DNA of 64,000 nucleotides from Actinomycetota bacterium (GTDB taxonomy: Bacteria > Actinomycetota > Coriobacteriia > Anaerosomatales > Anaerosomataceae): positions 457,463 through 521,462 of the forward strand of contig WSXY01000002.1 of NCBI GenBank assembly GCA_009773565.1. Reading direction: 5' to 3'. The translations under genes were made by a program, and so were the position numbers. Shown here piece by piece: positions 10,423 through 19,157 of the stretch (positions within the stretch are counted from its first letter, which is position 1; each line of letters begins with the position of its first letter). The notes under the pieces were generated by a model that saw nothing but the letters and a program-made list of their open reading frames with translations, had not been told where the DNA came from and did not search any database.

Positions 10423-11135
10423 CGGTAGATCACCGCCCCGATGGCGGACGCGGTGATTGCCGTTGCGACGATGTACCACTTGCCGGGAAGGAGCAGCGCG
10501 AACGCGATGGCGAGAACGCCGGCTACGATCGCCATGATGATGTGACGGCGATCCTCTGCCTGGGCGACGAGGAGCGCGGTGAACATCGCCGGCATGGCGA
10601 ACGCTACTCCGAAGCGGTACGGATCTCCGATGAAGCCCGCCGCCGTGGCGCCGAGCGCCGTGCCGAGTACCCAGCCGAGCCACGAGATCGCCCCGACGCC
10701 TGCCATCGAGTACGCATTCGCCAGGCCGCGCCGGTGGTCGTCGATGTTGACGCCGAAGGTCTCATCCGTGACAGAGAACGCGAGTGCGGCCTGGCCGAGG
10801 AGCGGCGTCGAGCCGAGGTGCGAGGAGAGCGTTGCACCGAAGAGCACATAGCGGAGGTTGACGACCGTGGTCGCAAGAATCACCCCGACCATGCTTTCGC
10901 CCGCATGCATGAGTGAAAGGCCGATGAACTGACCCGCCCCGGCGATCGCAGTCGCCGAGCACACGACTGCCTGGAGTGCGTCGAATCCCTGTGTCTTTGC
11001 GAGGATTCCGAATGCCATCCCGACCGGCATATAGCCAAGAAAGATCGGCAACCCAAGTTTGAGGCCGCGGGTGAAGCTCGACCGGGCACTCGGGCATGGG
11101 GATTGCTTGACAGTCGTCACAGGCATGCCGGACAT
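10419..11135 (-). CDS. azlC: AzlC family branched-chain amino acid permease
   Basis: 238-residue inner-membrane protein with the family hallmark GLPIFLGYMPVGMAFGILA in the first segment and GAGQF in the second. With AzlD it forms an exporter of valine, leucine or isoleucine. The ATG at 11135 gives a 26-residue cytoplasmic lead; another ATG three codons in is possible, and neither has a strong ribosome site. Divergent from the gene at 11208. Confidence 0.9.
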   Translation of the reverse strand: MSGMPVTTVKQSPCPSARSSFTRGLKLGLPIFLGYMPVGMAFGILAKTQGFDALQAVVCSATAIAGAGQFIGLSLMHAGESMVGVILATTVVNLRYVLFGATLSSHLGSTPLLGQAALAFSVTDETFGVNIDDHRRGLANAYSMAGVGAISWLGWVLGTALGATAAGFIGDPYRFGVAFAMPAMFTALLVAQAEDRRHIIMAIVAGVLAIAFALLLPGKWYIVATAITASAIGAVIYR

Positions 11136-11207
11136 GGTAACACAGGGTTCGGTAAGCCTCCGACGAGGTACACTATTGTTAGCAGAAGAACGAGGAGGTG
11201 GCTTGCG

Positions 11208-11567
11208 ATGGAGTTCACCCTCATGTGTCCGAAGGACGGGCAGGTCGACCTCGGCCTCGAGGACATCTCGGCGATTGCATTTCGGGATCCGGAGTCGGTA
11301 GAAGTCGTTTTCATCTGTCCGAAATGCGGCGTGCAGATGCGTGCCGAACTTCGCGTGCCCAACATGCTTATGGCGGCACTTGAGATTGCGAGACTTGCTG
11401 AGGGCGGCGACGGAATCGTTGTCGAGACGGACAGTTCTCAGGGCGAGCCGACGGATCTTCGCGTGGAACGTGAGCGTCTTGAAGAGTCCTATTGCGAGTA
11501 CTTCCGCCGCCAGTTGTCACATGTCGAGTGTGTCGAGGATCTTCTTTCGGAGATTGATTGCCGCTAG
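11208..11567 (+). CDS. Conserved hypothetical protein with Zn-ribbon-like cysteines
   Basis: 119 residues. Cysteine pairs in MCPKDG (residue 7) and ICPKCG (37 and 40) suggest a small zinc ribbon; the rest is acidic and helical with three further Cys near the C terminus. I do not recognise a named family. ATG at 11208 has CGAGGAGG upstream. Its stop shares CTAG with the convergent rhomboid gene. Confidence 0.75.
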   Translation: MEFTLMCPKDGQVDLGLEDISAIAFRDPESVEVVFICPKCGVQMRAELRVPNMLMAALEIARLAEGGDGIVVETDSSQGEPTDLRVERERLEESYCEYFRRQLSHVECVEDLLSEIDCR

Positions 11568-12262
11568 CGACGGCCTGACCCCTGGTAGCGCCGCCGGAGC
11601 CTTTCCCAGGCGGCGTGTCCGAGCGCGATGACGAACCCGGTCACAAACCCTCCTATGTGGGCGAACCACGCGACGCCTCCGCTTTGGGAGACCTCCGGGG
11701 TGAGTGATGCGACGCCGCTGCCAAGCTGGAGGAGGAACCAAAAGCCGATGACGAGGAATGCCGGAACGCGTGCAATCTCGATGAAGAAGAATATCGGGAT
11801 GATCGTGACAATCGCGGCGCGCGGGTAAAGGATGGCGTACGCGCCAAGCACGCCTGCGATTGCACCGCTCGCACCGAGCTGCGGAATCGTGGTCGCCCCT
11901 CCCGCCGCAAGCTGCGCGATTGATGCGATAACGCCGGCAGTCAGGTAGAAGCCGATGAAGCCCACGCGACCAAGGCGGTCTTCGATGTTGTTGCCGAATA
12001 TCCAAAGGTAGAGCATGTTGCCACCGATATGCAGCCAGCCCGCGTGCATGAACATGGACGTGAAGAGCGTCGCGAGCTCATGCCCGGACAGCGGTGCAGC
12101 CAGGAAGCGTGCAGGCACGAAACTCCAGTCGGTGATGAATTGTCTGAGCGCAGCATCACCGAGGGACGATTCGTACACAAATACGGCGATGTTGAGCGCG
12201 ATGATCGCGATCGTTACCCAGGGCGTCCGGCGAATCGGGTTGTCGTCCTTGATCGGTATCAC
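11564..12262 (-). CDS. Rhomboid family intramembrane serine protease
   Basis: 232 residues, about six membrane segments. The catalytic Ser is in GASGAIAG, the catalytic His in AHIGGFVTG, and the HIGGNMLYLWIFG segment of TM2 carries the oxyanion residues. Cleaves membrane proteins within or next to the bilayer; the substrate is unknown. The GTG at 12262 follows GAGAGG and gives a usual N terminus (IPIKDDNP...). Divergent from lemA. Confidence 0.92.
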   Translation of the reverse strand: MIPIKDDNPIRRTPWVTIAIIALNIAVFVYESSLGDAALRQFITDWSFVPARFLAAPLSGHELATLFTSMFMHAGWLHIGGNMLYLWIFGNNIEDRLGRVGFIGFYLTAGVIASIAQLAAGGATTIPQLGASGAIAGVLGAYAILYPRAAIVTIIPIFFFIEIARVPAFLVIGFWFLLQLGSGVASLTPEVSQSGGVAWFAHIGGFVTGFVIALGHAAWERLRRRYQGSGRR

Positions 12263-12291
12263 TGGGCGCCTCTCGACGTGTAACGCGGGTC

Positions 12292-12300
12292 TGCTACGAT
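12292..12300 (+). promoter_or_regulatory. Possible extended -10 promoter for lemA-htpX-lgt
   Basis: TGC plus TACGAT, about 125 bases before lemA. No convincing -35. The leader would be long and shows no recognised riboswitch. Confidence 0.3.
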
Positions 12301-12425
12301 TGCGTGCGTGACGCGCAGTAGTGTAGCGCACGCGGGTATTGCGTCTGCCTCGCGAGGGGTAGACTCAGACAAGAGGATCGTTCGAAGTCGCGCTGCGGCT
12401 TCGTGATCTAGAGGAGGTCCAAGTG

Positions 12426-12989
12426 ATGAACTTGTTCTTGCCGTGTATGGGCGCCGTGGGACTGCTGCTCGTAGTAGCCGTCTTTGCGGTCATTGGAATC
12501 TACAATCGTCTCGTCACGCTGCGGAATCGCGTCGACAACGCCTGGTCGCAGATCGACGTGCAGCTTCGTCGTCGCTACGACCTCATCCCGAACCTCGTGG
12601 AGACGGTCAAGGGTTATGCGTCGCACGAGAAGGAGACGCTCGAGAAGGTTATCCAGGCCCGGAATATGGCCATGAGTGCCGAAGGCGTCAAGGCTCAGGG
12701 CGAAGCCGAGAACATGCTCACGGGAACGCTCAAGAGCATCTTTGCGCTCGCCGAGGCCTATCCTGATCTCAAGGCAAATCAGAACTTTCTGATGCTGCAA
12801 GAGGAGCTTTCGGGCACAGAGTCGAAGATCGCGTATTCGCGGCAGTTCTACAACGACTCGGTCATGACCTATAACACCAGCACGCAGACGTTCCCCTCAA
12901 ATATCCTGGCTGGCATGTTCGGCTTCAAGGAGCGTGAGTACTTCGAGATCGAGGAAGCCGCGAAGGAGCCGGTCAAGGTGCAGTTCTAG
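12426..12989 (+). CDS. lemA: LemA family protein
   Basis: 187-residue protein with one N-terminal membrane segment (about residues 8-28) and a long helical body with the conserved [22 protein letters not shown] region. Family members are anchored with the helical part outside and commonly sit beside htpX, as here. ATG at 12426 follows GAGGAGG at a normal distance; a GTG one codon earlier is possible. Role in membrane stress is inferred from the partner. Confidence 0.93.
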   Translation: MNLFLPCMGAVGLLLVVAVFAVIGIYNRLVTLRNRVDNAWSQIDVQLRRRYDLIPNLVETVKGYASHEKETLEKVIQARNMAMSAEGVKAQGEAENMLTGTLKSIFALAEAYPDLKANQNFLMLQEELSGTESKIAYSRQFYNDSVMTYNTSTQTFPSNILAGMFGFKEREYFEIEEAAKEPVKVQF

Positions 12990-13007
12990 GCACCTGACCC
13001 CTTAACT

Positions 13008-13901
13008 GTGTATGACCAGATAGCGTCAAACAAACTGAGAAGTGCGGCGCTGATCGCAGTGTTCGTCGTGCTCGTGCTCGCTCTCGGGTGGGTCTTCGGC
13101 CAGGCGACGGATTACGGCTATGCCGGATTCGTCGTCGCGCTCGTTGTCGCATTCGCGATGGCGTGGGGCTCGTACTGGTACTCCGACCGAATCGTGCTCG
13201 CGATGAGCCGCGCGCGCCTTGTGGACAAGCAGCGCGAGCCGTACATCGTCAATACCATCGAGGGTCTCGCCATAGCGGCCGGACTACCGGTGCCGAAGGC
13301 ATACGTGATCGATGATCCGGCTCCGAACGCGTTCGCTACCGGACGCAATCCGGAGAACGCGGCTATAGCAGTCACGACCGGGCTTATCGAAAAGCTGGAG
13401 CGCCTCGAGCTTGAGGGCGTGATCGCGCACGAGCTTGCTCACGTCAAGAACTACGACACCCTGGTGCAGACGCTCGCCGCTGTTCTGGCGGGTACTGTCG
13501 CGCTCGTATCGGACTGGATGATCCGTTCGTTTTGGTGGGGCGGTGGTCGGCGCCGCAGTGACAGCGAGGGCGGCGGTCAGGCGCAGTTGGTGTTCATGGC
13601 AATCGGGCTTGTGCTCGCCATCATCGCACCGCTGTTCGCGGTGCTCATTCAGATGGCCATTTCAAGACGACGCGAGTATCTAGCTGACGCGAATAGCGCG
13701 CTGCTGACGCGATACCCCGCCGGTCTTGCGAGCGCCCTCAAGAAGATCGCGGGGGACACGAACAAGCTTTCAGTCGCGAACAAGGCGACCGAGTCGCTCT
13801 ACATCTACAACCCGCTCAAGGACTACAAGGGTGGCGTGAACGCGCTTTTCAACACACACCCTCCGATCGAAGAGCGCATCAAGCGTCTCGAGGCGATGTG
13901 A
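13008..13901 (+). CDS. htpX: M48 family zinc metalloprotease HtpX
   Basis: 297-residue membrane protease that degrades damaged membrane proteins. Two N-terminal membrane segments (about 12-30 and 38-55), the zinc motif HELAH at 141-145, and the third ligand Glu223 in RRREYLADA. GTG start 18 bases after lemA, with no obvious ribosome site, so translation may depend on lemA. lgt begins one base after its stop. It has a degenerate paralogue at 20811. Confidence 0.95.
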   Translation: MYDQIASNKLRSAALIAVFVVLVLALGWVFGQATDYGYAGFVVALVVAFAMAWGSYWYSDRIVLAMSRARLVDKQREPYIVNTIEGLAIAAGLPVPKAYVIDDPAPNAFATGRNPENAAIAVTTGLIEKLERLELEGVIAHELAHVKNYDTLVQTLAAVLAGTVALVSDWMIRSFWWGGGRRRSDSEGGGQAQLVFMAIGLVLAIIAPLFAVLIQMAISRRREYLADANSALLTRYPAGLASALKKIAGDTNKLSVANKATESLYIYNPLKDYKGGVNALFNTHPPIEERIKRLEAM

Positions 13902-13902
13902 C

Positions 13903-14778
13903 ATGGCGGCCTGGGTGTATCCGGTGATCGATCCGGTGGCGTTTCGATTGGGCCCGCTTGCCGTGCGGTGGTACGGCCTCGCCTATGTCGCTGCGTTTAT
14001 CGCGGCGGCACTTATCCTTCGTTCGCTCAATCGAAGGTGGGACGTGGGCCTGACCTCCGAGCAGCAGGTCGACATCGTGCTCGCTGCGGTCATCGGCGTG
14101 ATCGTCGGCGGACGGCTTGGCTATGTGCTGTTCTACGGCGGTCTCGACTACCTGCGGGAGCCGCTGAGAATCTTCGCGACGTGGGATGGTGGAATGTCAT
14201 TCCACGGCGGGCTTGTAGGCATTCTGCTGGCAGGTTGGTTCGTTGCTCGACGAATGAAGATCTCGTTCCTGCGAATCTGCGACATTGGCGCCGTGGGCAC
14301 TCCCGTCGGACTCCTGCTCGGCCGCATCAGCAACTTCGTGAACGGCGAGCTGTGGGGACGCGAGACTACGGTGCCGTGGGCCATGGTGTTCCCGAGCGGA
14401 GGGCCGCTACCTCGTCATCCTTCGCAACTCTACGAGGCGTTCCTCGAGGGGTTCGTGTTGCTGGTCGTCATGCTCGTGCTTTCGCGGCGCAAGCGTGCGG
14501 ATGGCTTCATGGTCGGGGTGTTGCTGACGCTCTACGGCGTGTTCCGTATCGCCGTGGAATTCGTGCGGGAGCCTGATTTTCAGCTGGGATTTATCGTCGG
14601 GCCCATCACGATGGGTCAACTACTGAGCGTCCCGATGGTGTTTGCAGGGGCATGGCTCGTGTGGCGGGCGCTCACCAATCGAGACGAGACGGTTGCGCTG
14701 GATGTAGAGGTTGGTACGCCTACCGATGCCGAATCCGAAACTGTCGAAGGCAGCGGTCAGCTGCCCCCGCAGATCTGA
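13903..14778 (+). CDS. lgt: Prolipoprotein diacylglyceryl transferase
   Basis: Transfers diacylglycerol from phosphatidylglycerol to the lipobox cysteine of prolipoproteins; inner-membrane enzyme. 291 residues with about seven membrane segments. MSFHGGLVG contains the catalytic His and GRISNFVNGELWGR is the Lgt signature. ATG immediately after htpX. The last 22 bases overlap a Cys-rich gene on the other strand. Likely clients here include the DUF3048 and thioredoxin-like lipoproteins. Confidence 0.96.
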   Translation: MAAWVYPVIDPVAFRLGPLAVRWYGLAYVAAFIAAALILRSLNRRWDVGLTSEQQVDIVLAAVIGVIVGGRLGYVLFYGGLDYLREPLRIFATWDGGMSFHGGLVGILLAGWFVARRMKISFLRICDIGAVGTPVGLLLGRISNFVNGELWGRETTVPWAMVFPSGGPLPRHPSQLYEAFLEGFVLLVVMLVLSRRKRADGFMVGVLLTLYGVFRIAVEFVREPDFQLGFIVGPITMGQLLSVPMVFAGAWLVWRALTNRDETVALDVEVGTPTDAESETVEGSGQLPPQI

Positions 14779-14966
14779 TCGGCCGGCTTCCAGCAGGGAG
14801 TCTCGCGCTGCAGGCACTTGAAGCCCTCGGAGGGCCTCAGTCGCTTGATCGGGTTGCAGTAGGTGCAGTAGAACTGAGGCAGTCGGCCGATGACGTCTTT
14901 GACCGTGGGATCCGCATAGGGCTCCTCATCGGGTTGTTCGAGCGTATGGAGCAGATAGCAGGGCAC
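14757..14966 (-). CDS. Small Cys-rich protein of unknown function
   Basis: 69 residues with cysteines at 3, 34, 37, 51, 58 and 66, including CTYC and CW. The reading frame has strong G/C at third codon positions like its neighbours. The GTG at 14966 has GGGAGG five bases upstream, and TACAAT sits 31 bases before the start, so it looks like an independently expressed gene. The frame is open for 23 more codons to 15035, but those residues look non-coding. Cysteine spacing suggests a zinc or Fe-S binder. I do not recognise a family. Confidence 0.7.
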   Translation of the reverse strand: MPCYLLHTLEQPDEEPYADPTVKDVIGRLPQFYCTYCNPIKRLRPSEGFKCLQRETPCWKPADQICGGS

Positions 14967-14996
14967 GGGTGCCTCCCGGTTGCTTTTCGTGATGCG

Positions 14997-15002
14997 ATTG
15001 TA
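14997..15002 (-). promoter_or_regulatory. -10 element for the small Cys-rich gene
   Basis: TACAAT on the minus strand, five of six consensus bases, placed so that transcription would start about 25 bases before the GTG. No clear -35. Confidence 0.4.
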
Positions 15003-15088
15003 CCGAGTTTCGCCACGAGCGTGCGCGGTTATCACTGTGGATGTAGGCGAACCTTCCCAAGGGTTCGTGTTTGAACATGCCTGTCACG

Positions 15089-15118
15089 TTGACCCGCGCC
15101 ATACCCACTCCTTAGACT
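15089..15118 (+). promoter_or_regulatory. Promoter of the DUF3048 lipoprotein gene
   Basis: TTGACC (15089-15094) and TAGACT (15113-15118) with an 18-bp spacer, directly ahead of AAGGAGGTT and the ATG at 15143. Confidence 0.6.
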
Positions 15119-15142
15119 GGAGTGGACCAAGGAGGTTCACTC

Positions 15143-16192
15143 ATGTCGTTTCGCCGCCCCGTCGTCGCTCTCGCCATTGCCGTACTCTTGCTTGTCGCGA
15201 TGCTTACCGGCGCGTGTAAGCCAGTGGAGAAGGCGTTGGTTTCGCTGTGGCCGAAGACCGATTCCGAGCGGGTAGTACCCAAGCCTGCTGAGCCCGTGCG
15301 CTGGCCTTTGACGGGGCTTGATGCTCCGAGTGCCGCGGCGACGGAGATCCGGGTCGTTTCGATCAAGATCGAGAATTCGCCGGCTGCTCGTCCGCAGACG
15401 AACCTTCAGATGGCTGATGTTGTCTACGAGAGCATCACCGAGGGTGGCATCACGCGGTTCAACGCCATCTTCCACTCACAGAATCCCGGCAAGATCGGTC
15501 CGGTCAGAAGCGCACGCCTGTCCGACATCTACCTCGTTCCCCAGTACCACGCGCTCTTCGTCTTCTCGGGTGCAAGCCTCGTCATCAATGCGAGGGTCAA
15601 GCAGAGCGGTATTGAGAACCTCAGTGAGGATGCCGGCATCACCTATCCGTTCTCGCGATCGAAAGACCGAAAGGCTCCTCACAACCTTTATCTCGTGCTG
15701 GACAAGGTGCGCGAGGAAGGCGTGAAGCGGAAGATGCCCGGTTCAGAAGTGGTGAAGGGCTTCGACTTCGAGCGCAAGGCTGTTGAGGCAACACCGACAA
15801 TCACGCAGGTAAGCATCCCGTTCTCGCAGGCAAACAAAGTGTCATGGGCCTACGATTCCGCCAGTAACAGTTACCTGCGGACGAATGACGGCAAGGTATT
15901 CAAGGATGCGGCGACAGGGAAGCAGATCTCGGCACGTAACGTCGTCGTGCTGTGGGCGAAGCACAACGTTGCGAGTCGCGATAAGGTCGGCTCAACAACG
16001 TATGAGATCGTGCTGAAGGGCAGTGGGAAGGCCTCGGTCTTCGCCAACGGTCAGCGCTACGATGGCACCTGGGAGACTGATGGAACCGCCCCGCCGTCCT
16101 TCAAGTCGGGGGATGGGACGATCATCAAGCTCATGCCCGGCAACACGTGGTTCCAGGTCGTCCAGCCGAGTGTGAATATCACGATGAAGTGA
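15143..16192 (+). CDS. DUF3048 domain lipoprotein (YerB-like)
   Basis: 349-residue exported lipoprotein. A hydrophobic signal ends in the lipobox LTGAC (Cys about residue 25), so the mature protein is tethered outside the membrane. The body contains the DUF3048 hallmarks SIKIENSPAARPQ, GGITRFNAIF, GPVRSAR and the C-terminal GNTWFQVV. ATG at 15143 lies behind AAGGAGGTT. The biochemical role of this family is not established; cell-envelope function is inferred from location. Confidence 0.88.
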   Translation: MSFRRPVVALAIAVLLLVAMLTGACKPVEKALVSLWPKTDSERVVPKPAEPVRWPLTGLDAPSAAATEIRVVSIKIENSPAARPQTNLQMADVVYESITEGGITRFNAIFHSQNPGKIGPVRSARLSDIYLVPQYHALFVFSGASLVINARVKQSGIENLSEDAGITYPFSRSKDRKAPHNLYLVLDKVREEGVKRKMPGSEVVKGFDFERKAVEATPTITQVSIPFSQANKVSWAYDSASNSYLRTNDGKVFKDAATGKQISARNVVVLWAKHNVASRDKVGSTTYEIVLKGSGKASVFANGQRYDGTWETDGTAPPSFKSGDGTIIKLMPGNTWFQVVQPSVNITMK

Positions 16193-16213
16193 TGTTTGCT
16201 CGTGTGGGTGCTG

Positions 16214-16242
16214 TTGTTCCGCGCCTGGGACACGAGTAGAAT
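16214..16242 (+). promoter_or_regulatory. Promoter of pdxS-pdxT
   Basis: TTGTTC (16214-16219) and TAGAAT (16237-16242) separated by 17 bp, about 70 bases before the pdxS start. Confidence 0.65.
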
Positions 16243-16311
16243 CTCTAGGTCACAACGCCCTGCGGTTGCGCAAACGCGACCGTGCCCCCGAATCGAGGAG
16301 CGACGACCATC

Positions 16312-17211
16312 GTGACGACGAACGGCAGTACTTCAACCGGAACCCTCCGCGTCAAGACCGGACTCGCCGAGATGCTCAAGGGCGGCGTCATCATGGACGT
16401 CGTGAATGCTGAGCAGGCGAGGATCGCCGAGGACGCAGGCGCGGTCGCCGTCATGTCCCTTGAGCGCGTTCCGGCTGACATCCGTGCGGCCGGGGGCGTA
16501 GCGCGGATGGCGGATCCCACGCGCGTTGAGGAAATCGTCAAGGCCGTCTCGGTGCCCGTCATGGCAAAGTGTCGCATCGGCCACATGGTTGAGGCGCAGA
16601 TTCTCCAGTCACTCGGTGTCGACTATATCGACGAGTCAGAGGTTCTCACACCGGCCGATGAGGAGTACCACGTCAACAAGTGGGAGTTCAACGTGCCGTT
16701 CGTTTGCGGTGCGCGGGATCTGGGCGAAGCACTTCGACGCCTGGGCGAGGGCGCATCGATGCTTCGTACCAAGGGCGAGCCCGGCACAGGTAACGTCGTC
16801 GAAGCCGTTCGACACATGCGGACCGTGACCGACGGCATCGCCTGGCTCAAGGGTCTGCGTCCCGAGCAGCTCTTCGGTGCGGCAAAGGACCTGCAGGCGC
16901 CTTATGACCTGGTCAAGTGGGTCGCCGAGAATGGCAAACTCCCGGTCGTCAACTTCTCTGCCGGTGGAATCGCAACACCTGCCGACGCCGCGCTCATGAT
17001 GCAGCTCGGCTGCGACGGGGTCTTCGTCGGTAGCGGCATATTCAAGAGCGGCGACCCGTCGAAGCGTGCGAAGGCTATCGTTGAAGCGACTACTCACTTC
17101 AACGACGCCGACATCATCGCGCGTGTTTCGCGCGATCTCGGTGAAGCGATGGTCGGCATCAATATCTCTGAGATTCCCGAGCAGGAGCGTATGCAGGAGC
17201 GGGGCTGGTAG
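16312..17211 (+). CDS. pdxS: Pyridoxal 5'-phosphate synthase, lyase subunit
   Basis: With PdxT makes pyridoxal phosphate from ribose 5-phosphate, glyceraldehyde 3-phosphate and glutamine-derived ammonia. 299 residues, a (beta/alpha)8 barrel. GGVIMDVVN and [10 protein letters not shown] contain the active-site lysines and aspartate of the family. The GTG at 16312 follows GAGGAGCG; the frame opens ten codons earlier without a site. pdxT starts two bases after the stop. Confidence 0.97.
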   Translation: MTTNGSTSTGTLRVKTGLAEMLKGGVIMDVVNAEQARIAEDAGAVAVMSLERVPADIRAAGGVARMADPTRVEEIVKAVSVPVMAKCRIGHMVEAQILQSLGVDYIDESEVLTPADEEYHVNKWEFNVPFVCGARDLGEALRRLGEGASMLRTKGEPGTGNVVEAVRHMRTVTDGIAWLKGLRPEQLFGAAKDLQAPYDLVKWVAENGKLPVVNFSAGGIATPADAALMMQLGCDGVFVGSGIFKSGDPSKRAKAIVEATTHFNDADIIARVSRDLGEAMVGINISEIPEQERMQERGW

Positions 17212-17212
17212 G

Positions 17213-17791
17213 GTGAAGGTCGGCGTTCTCGCCCTGCAAGGGGCATTTCGGGAGCACATCATGACCTTTGAGGCGCTCGGTGTGTCGAGTGTCGCAGTGC
17301 GGCTTCCCGAGCAGCTCGGCGACCTCTCCGGACTGGTAATCCCCGGCGGCGAATCAACTGCAATCGGCAAGCTCATGCGTACCTACGAGTTCTATGACGC
17401 CATCCGTCAGCAGCACGGTGCCGGTATGGCGGTCTGGGGCACGTGTGCCGGTGCCATCCTCATGGCTTCCGTGGTGTTGGATGCGGTCGATGACCAGGAA
17501 CCCCTCGGCTTGATGGACATCGATGTACGTCGCAACGCGTATGGTCGCCAACTGGACTCGTTTGAAGCCGAGCTGGACGTGCACGGCCTCGAGGGGGAGA
17601 CCTTCCGCGGGGTGTTCATCCGTGCGCCATGGATCGAGCGGATCGGCAGCGAGGTCGATGTGCTGGCCGAGCATGACGGGCATATCGTCGCTGCCCAGCA
17701 CGGCGACTTGCTCGCCACAACCTTCCATCCGGAATTGACAGGCGATCCGCGGATGCACAGGTTCTTCCTCGACAAGGTCGTTGGCTCTTAA
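17213..17791 (+). CDS. pdxT: Pyridoxal 5'-phosphate synthase, glutaminase subunit
   Basis: 192-residue class I glutaminase that feeds ammonia to PdxS. PGGEST near residue 45, the nucleophile Cys in GTCAGAIL and the His/Glu pair in FHPEL form the catalytic set. GTG start right after pdxS, with the ribosome site inside the pdxS end. Confidence 0.96.
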   Translation: MKVGVLALQGAFREHIMTFEALGVSSVAVRLPEQLGDLSGLVIPGGESTAIGKLMRTYEFYDAIRQQHGAGMAVWGTCAGAILMASVVLDAVDDQEPLGLMDIDVRRNAYGRQLDSFEAELDVHGLEGETFRGVFIRAPWIERIGSEVDVLAEHDGHIVAAQHGDLLATTFHPELTGDPRMHRFFLDKVVGS

Positions 17792-17812
17792 GCGCACACG
17801 AAAGGAACGATC

Positions 17813-18565
17813 ATGTCTGGACACTCGAAATGGGCGACCACGAAGCACCGCAAGGCCGCTCAGGACAAGAAGCGGAGTGCGCTGTTCTCGAAGCTGTCGC
17901 GCGTCGTTTATGTTGCTGCGAAGACCGGTGGACCTGACCCCGCGAACAATGCCTCGCTTGCGGCCGCGATGGAGAAGGCTCGTTCCTACAGTCTCCCGAA
18001 GGACAAGATCGATGCCGCCATCAAGAAGGCAGCCGGTGCAGGAGAAGGCGAGCAGTACGCGGAGATCGTCTACGAGGGGTACGGATCCAGCGGCGTTGCA
18101 ATCTATGTAGAGGCTCTCACGGACAACCGTAATCGTACTGCGGCTGACGTACGCTCTGCATTCACGCGGGCCGGGGGAAACCTTGCCGCGACGGGTGCCG
18201 TCGCGTTCCAGTTCGCTCGCAACGGTGAGATCCTTGTGGACAAGGCCGGGGCTCTCGATGAGGAGGAACTCCTCATGGTGGTGGCGGACGCGGGCGGCGA
18301 TGATGTCGAGGACAATGGCGAAGACTTCGTCGTGCTTACAGCACCCGCAGAAATGATGCGGGTGAGAGACGCGCTTGTCGCGGCGGGCGTCGCCGTCAAG
18401 GGCGCCGAACTTGCGATGCGCCCGATCACTCCCGTCGTCGTGAGTGTTGAAACTGCGAAGAAAGTCATACGTCTCATGGATGCCCTTGAGGACAGCGATG
18501 ACATCCAAGAGGTCTATCACAACATGGAGATGACCGAGGAGATCGCAGCGGCCCTCGAGGCGTAA
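17813..18565 (+). CDS. yebC: YebC/PmpR family protein
   Basis: 250-residue cytoplasmic protein of the YebC family, described variously as DNA-binding regulator and as a factor helping translation through difficult sequences. The N terminus MSGHSKWATTKHRKAAQD is characteristic. Adjacent to ruvCAB, the usual bacterial arrangement. ATG with AAAGGA upstream. Confidence 0.95.
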   Translation: MSGHSKWATTKHRKAAQDKKRSALFSKLSRVVYVAAKTGGPDPANNASLAAAMEKARSYSLPKDKIDAAIKKAAGAGEGEQYAEIVYEGYGSSGVAIYVEALTDNRNRTAADVRSAFTRAGGNLAATGAVAFQFARNGEILVDKAGALDEEELLMVVADAGGDDVEDNGEDFVVLTAPAEMMRVRDALVAAGVAVKGAELAMRPITPVVVSVETAKKVIRLMDALEDSDDIQEVYHNMEMTEEIAAALEA

Positions 18566-18614
18566 TCGCACTCACCACACCCGACATGATCGCTAGCCTC
18601 CTTCGCGCGCTCAG

Positions 18615-18623
18615 TGCTATCCT
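18615..18623 (+). promoter_or_regulatory. ruvCAB promoter (extended -10)
   Basis: TGC plus TATCCT directly abutting the LexA box at 18624, so bound LexA would cover the transcription start. Confidence 0.5.
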
Positions 18624-18635
18624 GAACATATGTTC
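18624..18635. promoter_or_regulatory. LexA (SOS) box upstream of ruvC
   Basis: Perfect palindrome GAACATATGTTC followed by G, matching the GAAC-N4-GTTC operator known for LexA in Gram-positive bacteria and Actinobacteria. It lies 31 bases before ruvC, whose operon is SOS-induced in many species. Confidence 0.8.
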
Positions 18636-18665
18636 GATTGACTCACCGAGCGGGAGGGAGCCTGC

Positions 18666-19157
18666 GTGATCATTCTCGGCATCGACCCCGGGCTCGCCAA
18701 CACAGGCTGGGGCGTCATCGAAGCCGTCGGGTCGCGCTTTCGATGCCTGGCATACGGATGCATCACGACGGCAGGTACGACGCCGACTCCCGCGCGACTC
18801 GCAGCAATCCATCACGGGCTCAATGGCGTTGTCGCGCGTTATCGTCCGGTTGAGTGCGGGGTGGAGAACATCTACTTCTCGAACAACGCAAAGACCGCCT
18901 TCGCGACCGGGCAGGCGCGAGGTGTGGCCCTGCTTTCGGTGTCGGATCTGCCGGTCGGGGAGTACGGTCCCGGAGAGATCAAGCTTGCCGTGGTCGGAGC
19001 GGGCGACGCAGATAAGCGTCAGGTTCAATATATGGTCCGCATCGTGCTCGGACTTGCCGAGGAACCCAAGCCCGACCACGCCGCTGACGCGCTTGCGACG
19101 GCCATCTGCCACGCGAACACGCGCGCGGGTGTTGCTCTCGCGGAGGCATCACAATGA
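18666..19157 (+). CDS. ruvC: Holliday junction resolvase RuvC
   Basis: Cuts Holliday junctions processed by RuvAB. 163 residues. The acidic catalytic residues are in GIDPG (Asp7), VENIYFS (Glu) and KPDHAADALA (two Asp). GTG start with GGGAGGGA upstream. Overlaps ruvA by ATGA. Confidence 0.95.
   Translation: MIILGIDPGLANTGWGVIEAVGSRFRCLAYGCITTAGTTPTPARLAAIHHGLNGVVARYRPVECGVENIYFSNNAKTAFATGQARGVALLSVSDLPVGEYGPGEIKLAVVGAGDADKRQVQYMVRIVLGLAEEPKPDHAADALATAICHANTRAGVALAEASQ

Noticed and set aside
17354-18571. 405-codon open frame on the minus strand across pdxT and yebC
   Set aside because: It is antisense to two well-identified genes, has no recognisable domains and arises from codon bias in the true frames.
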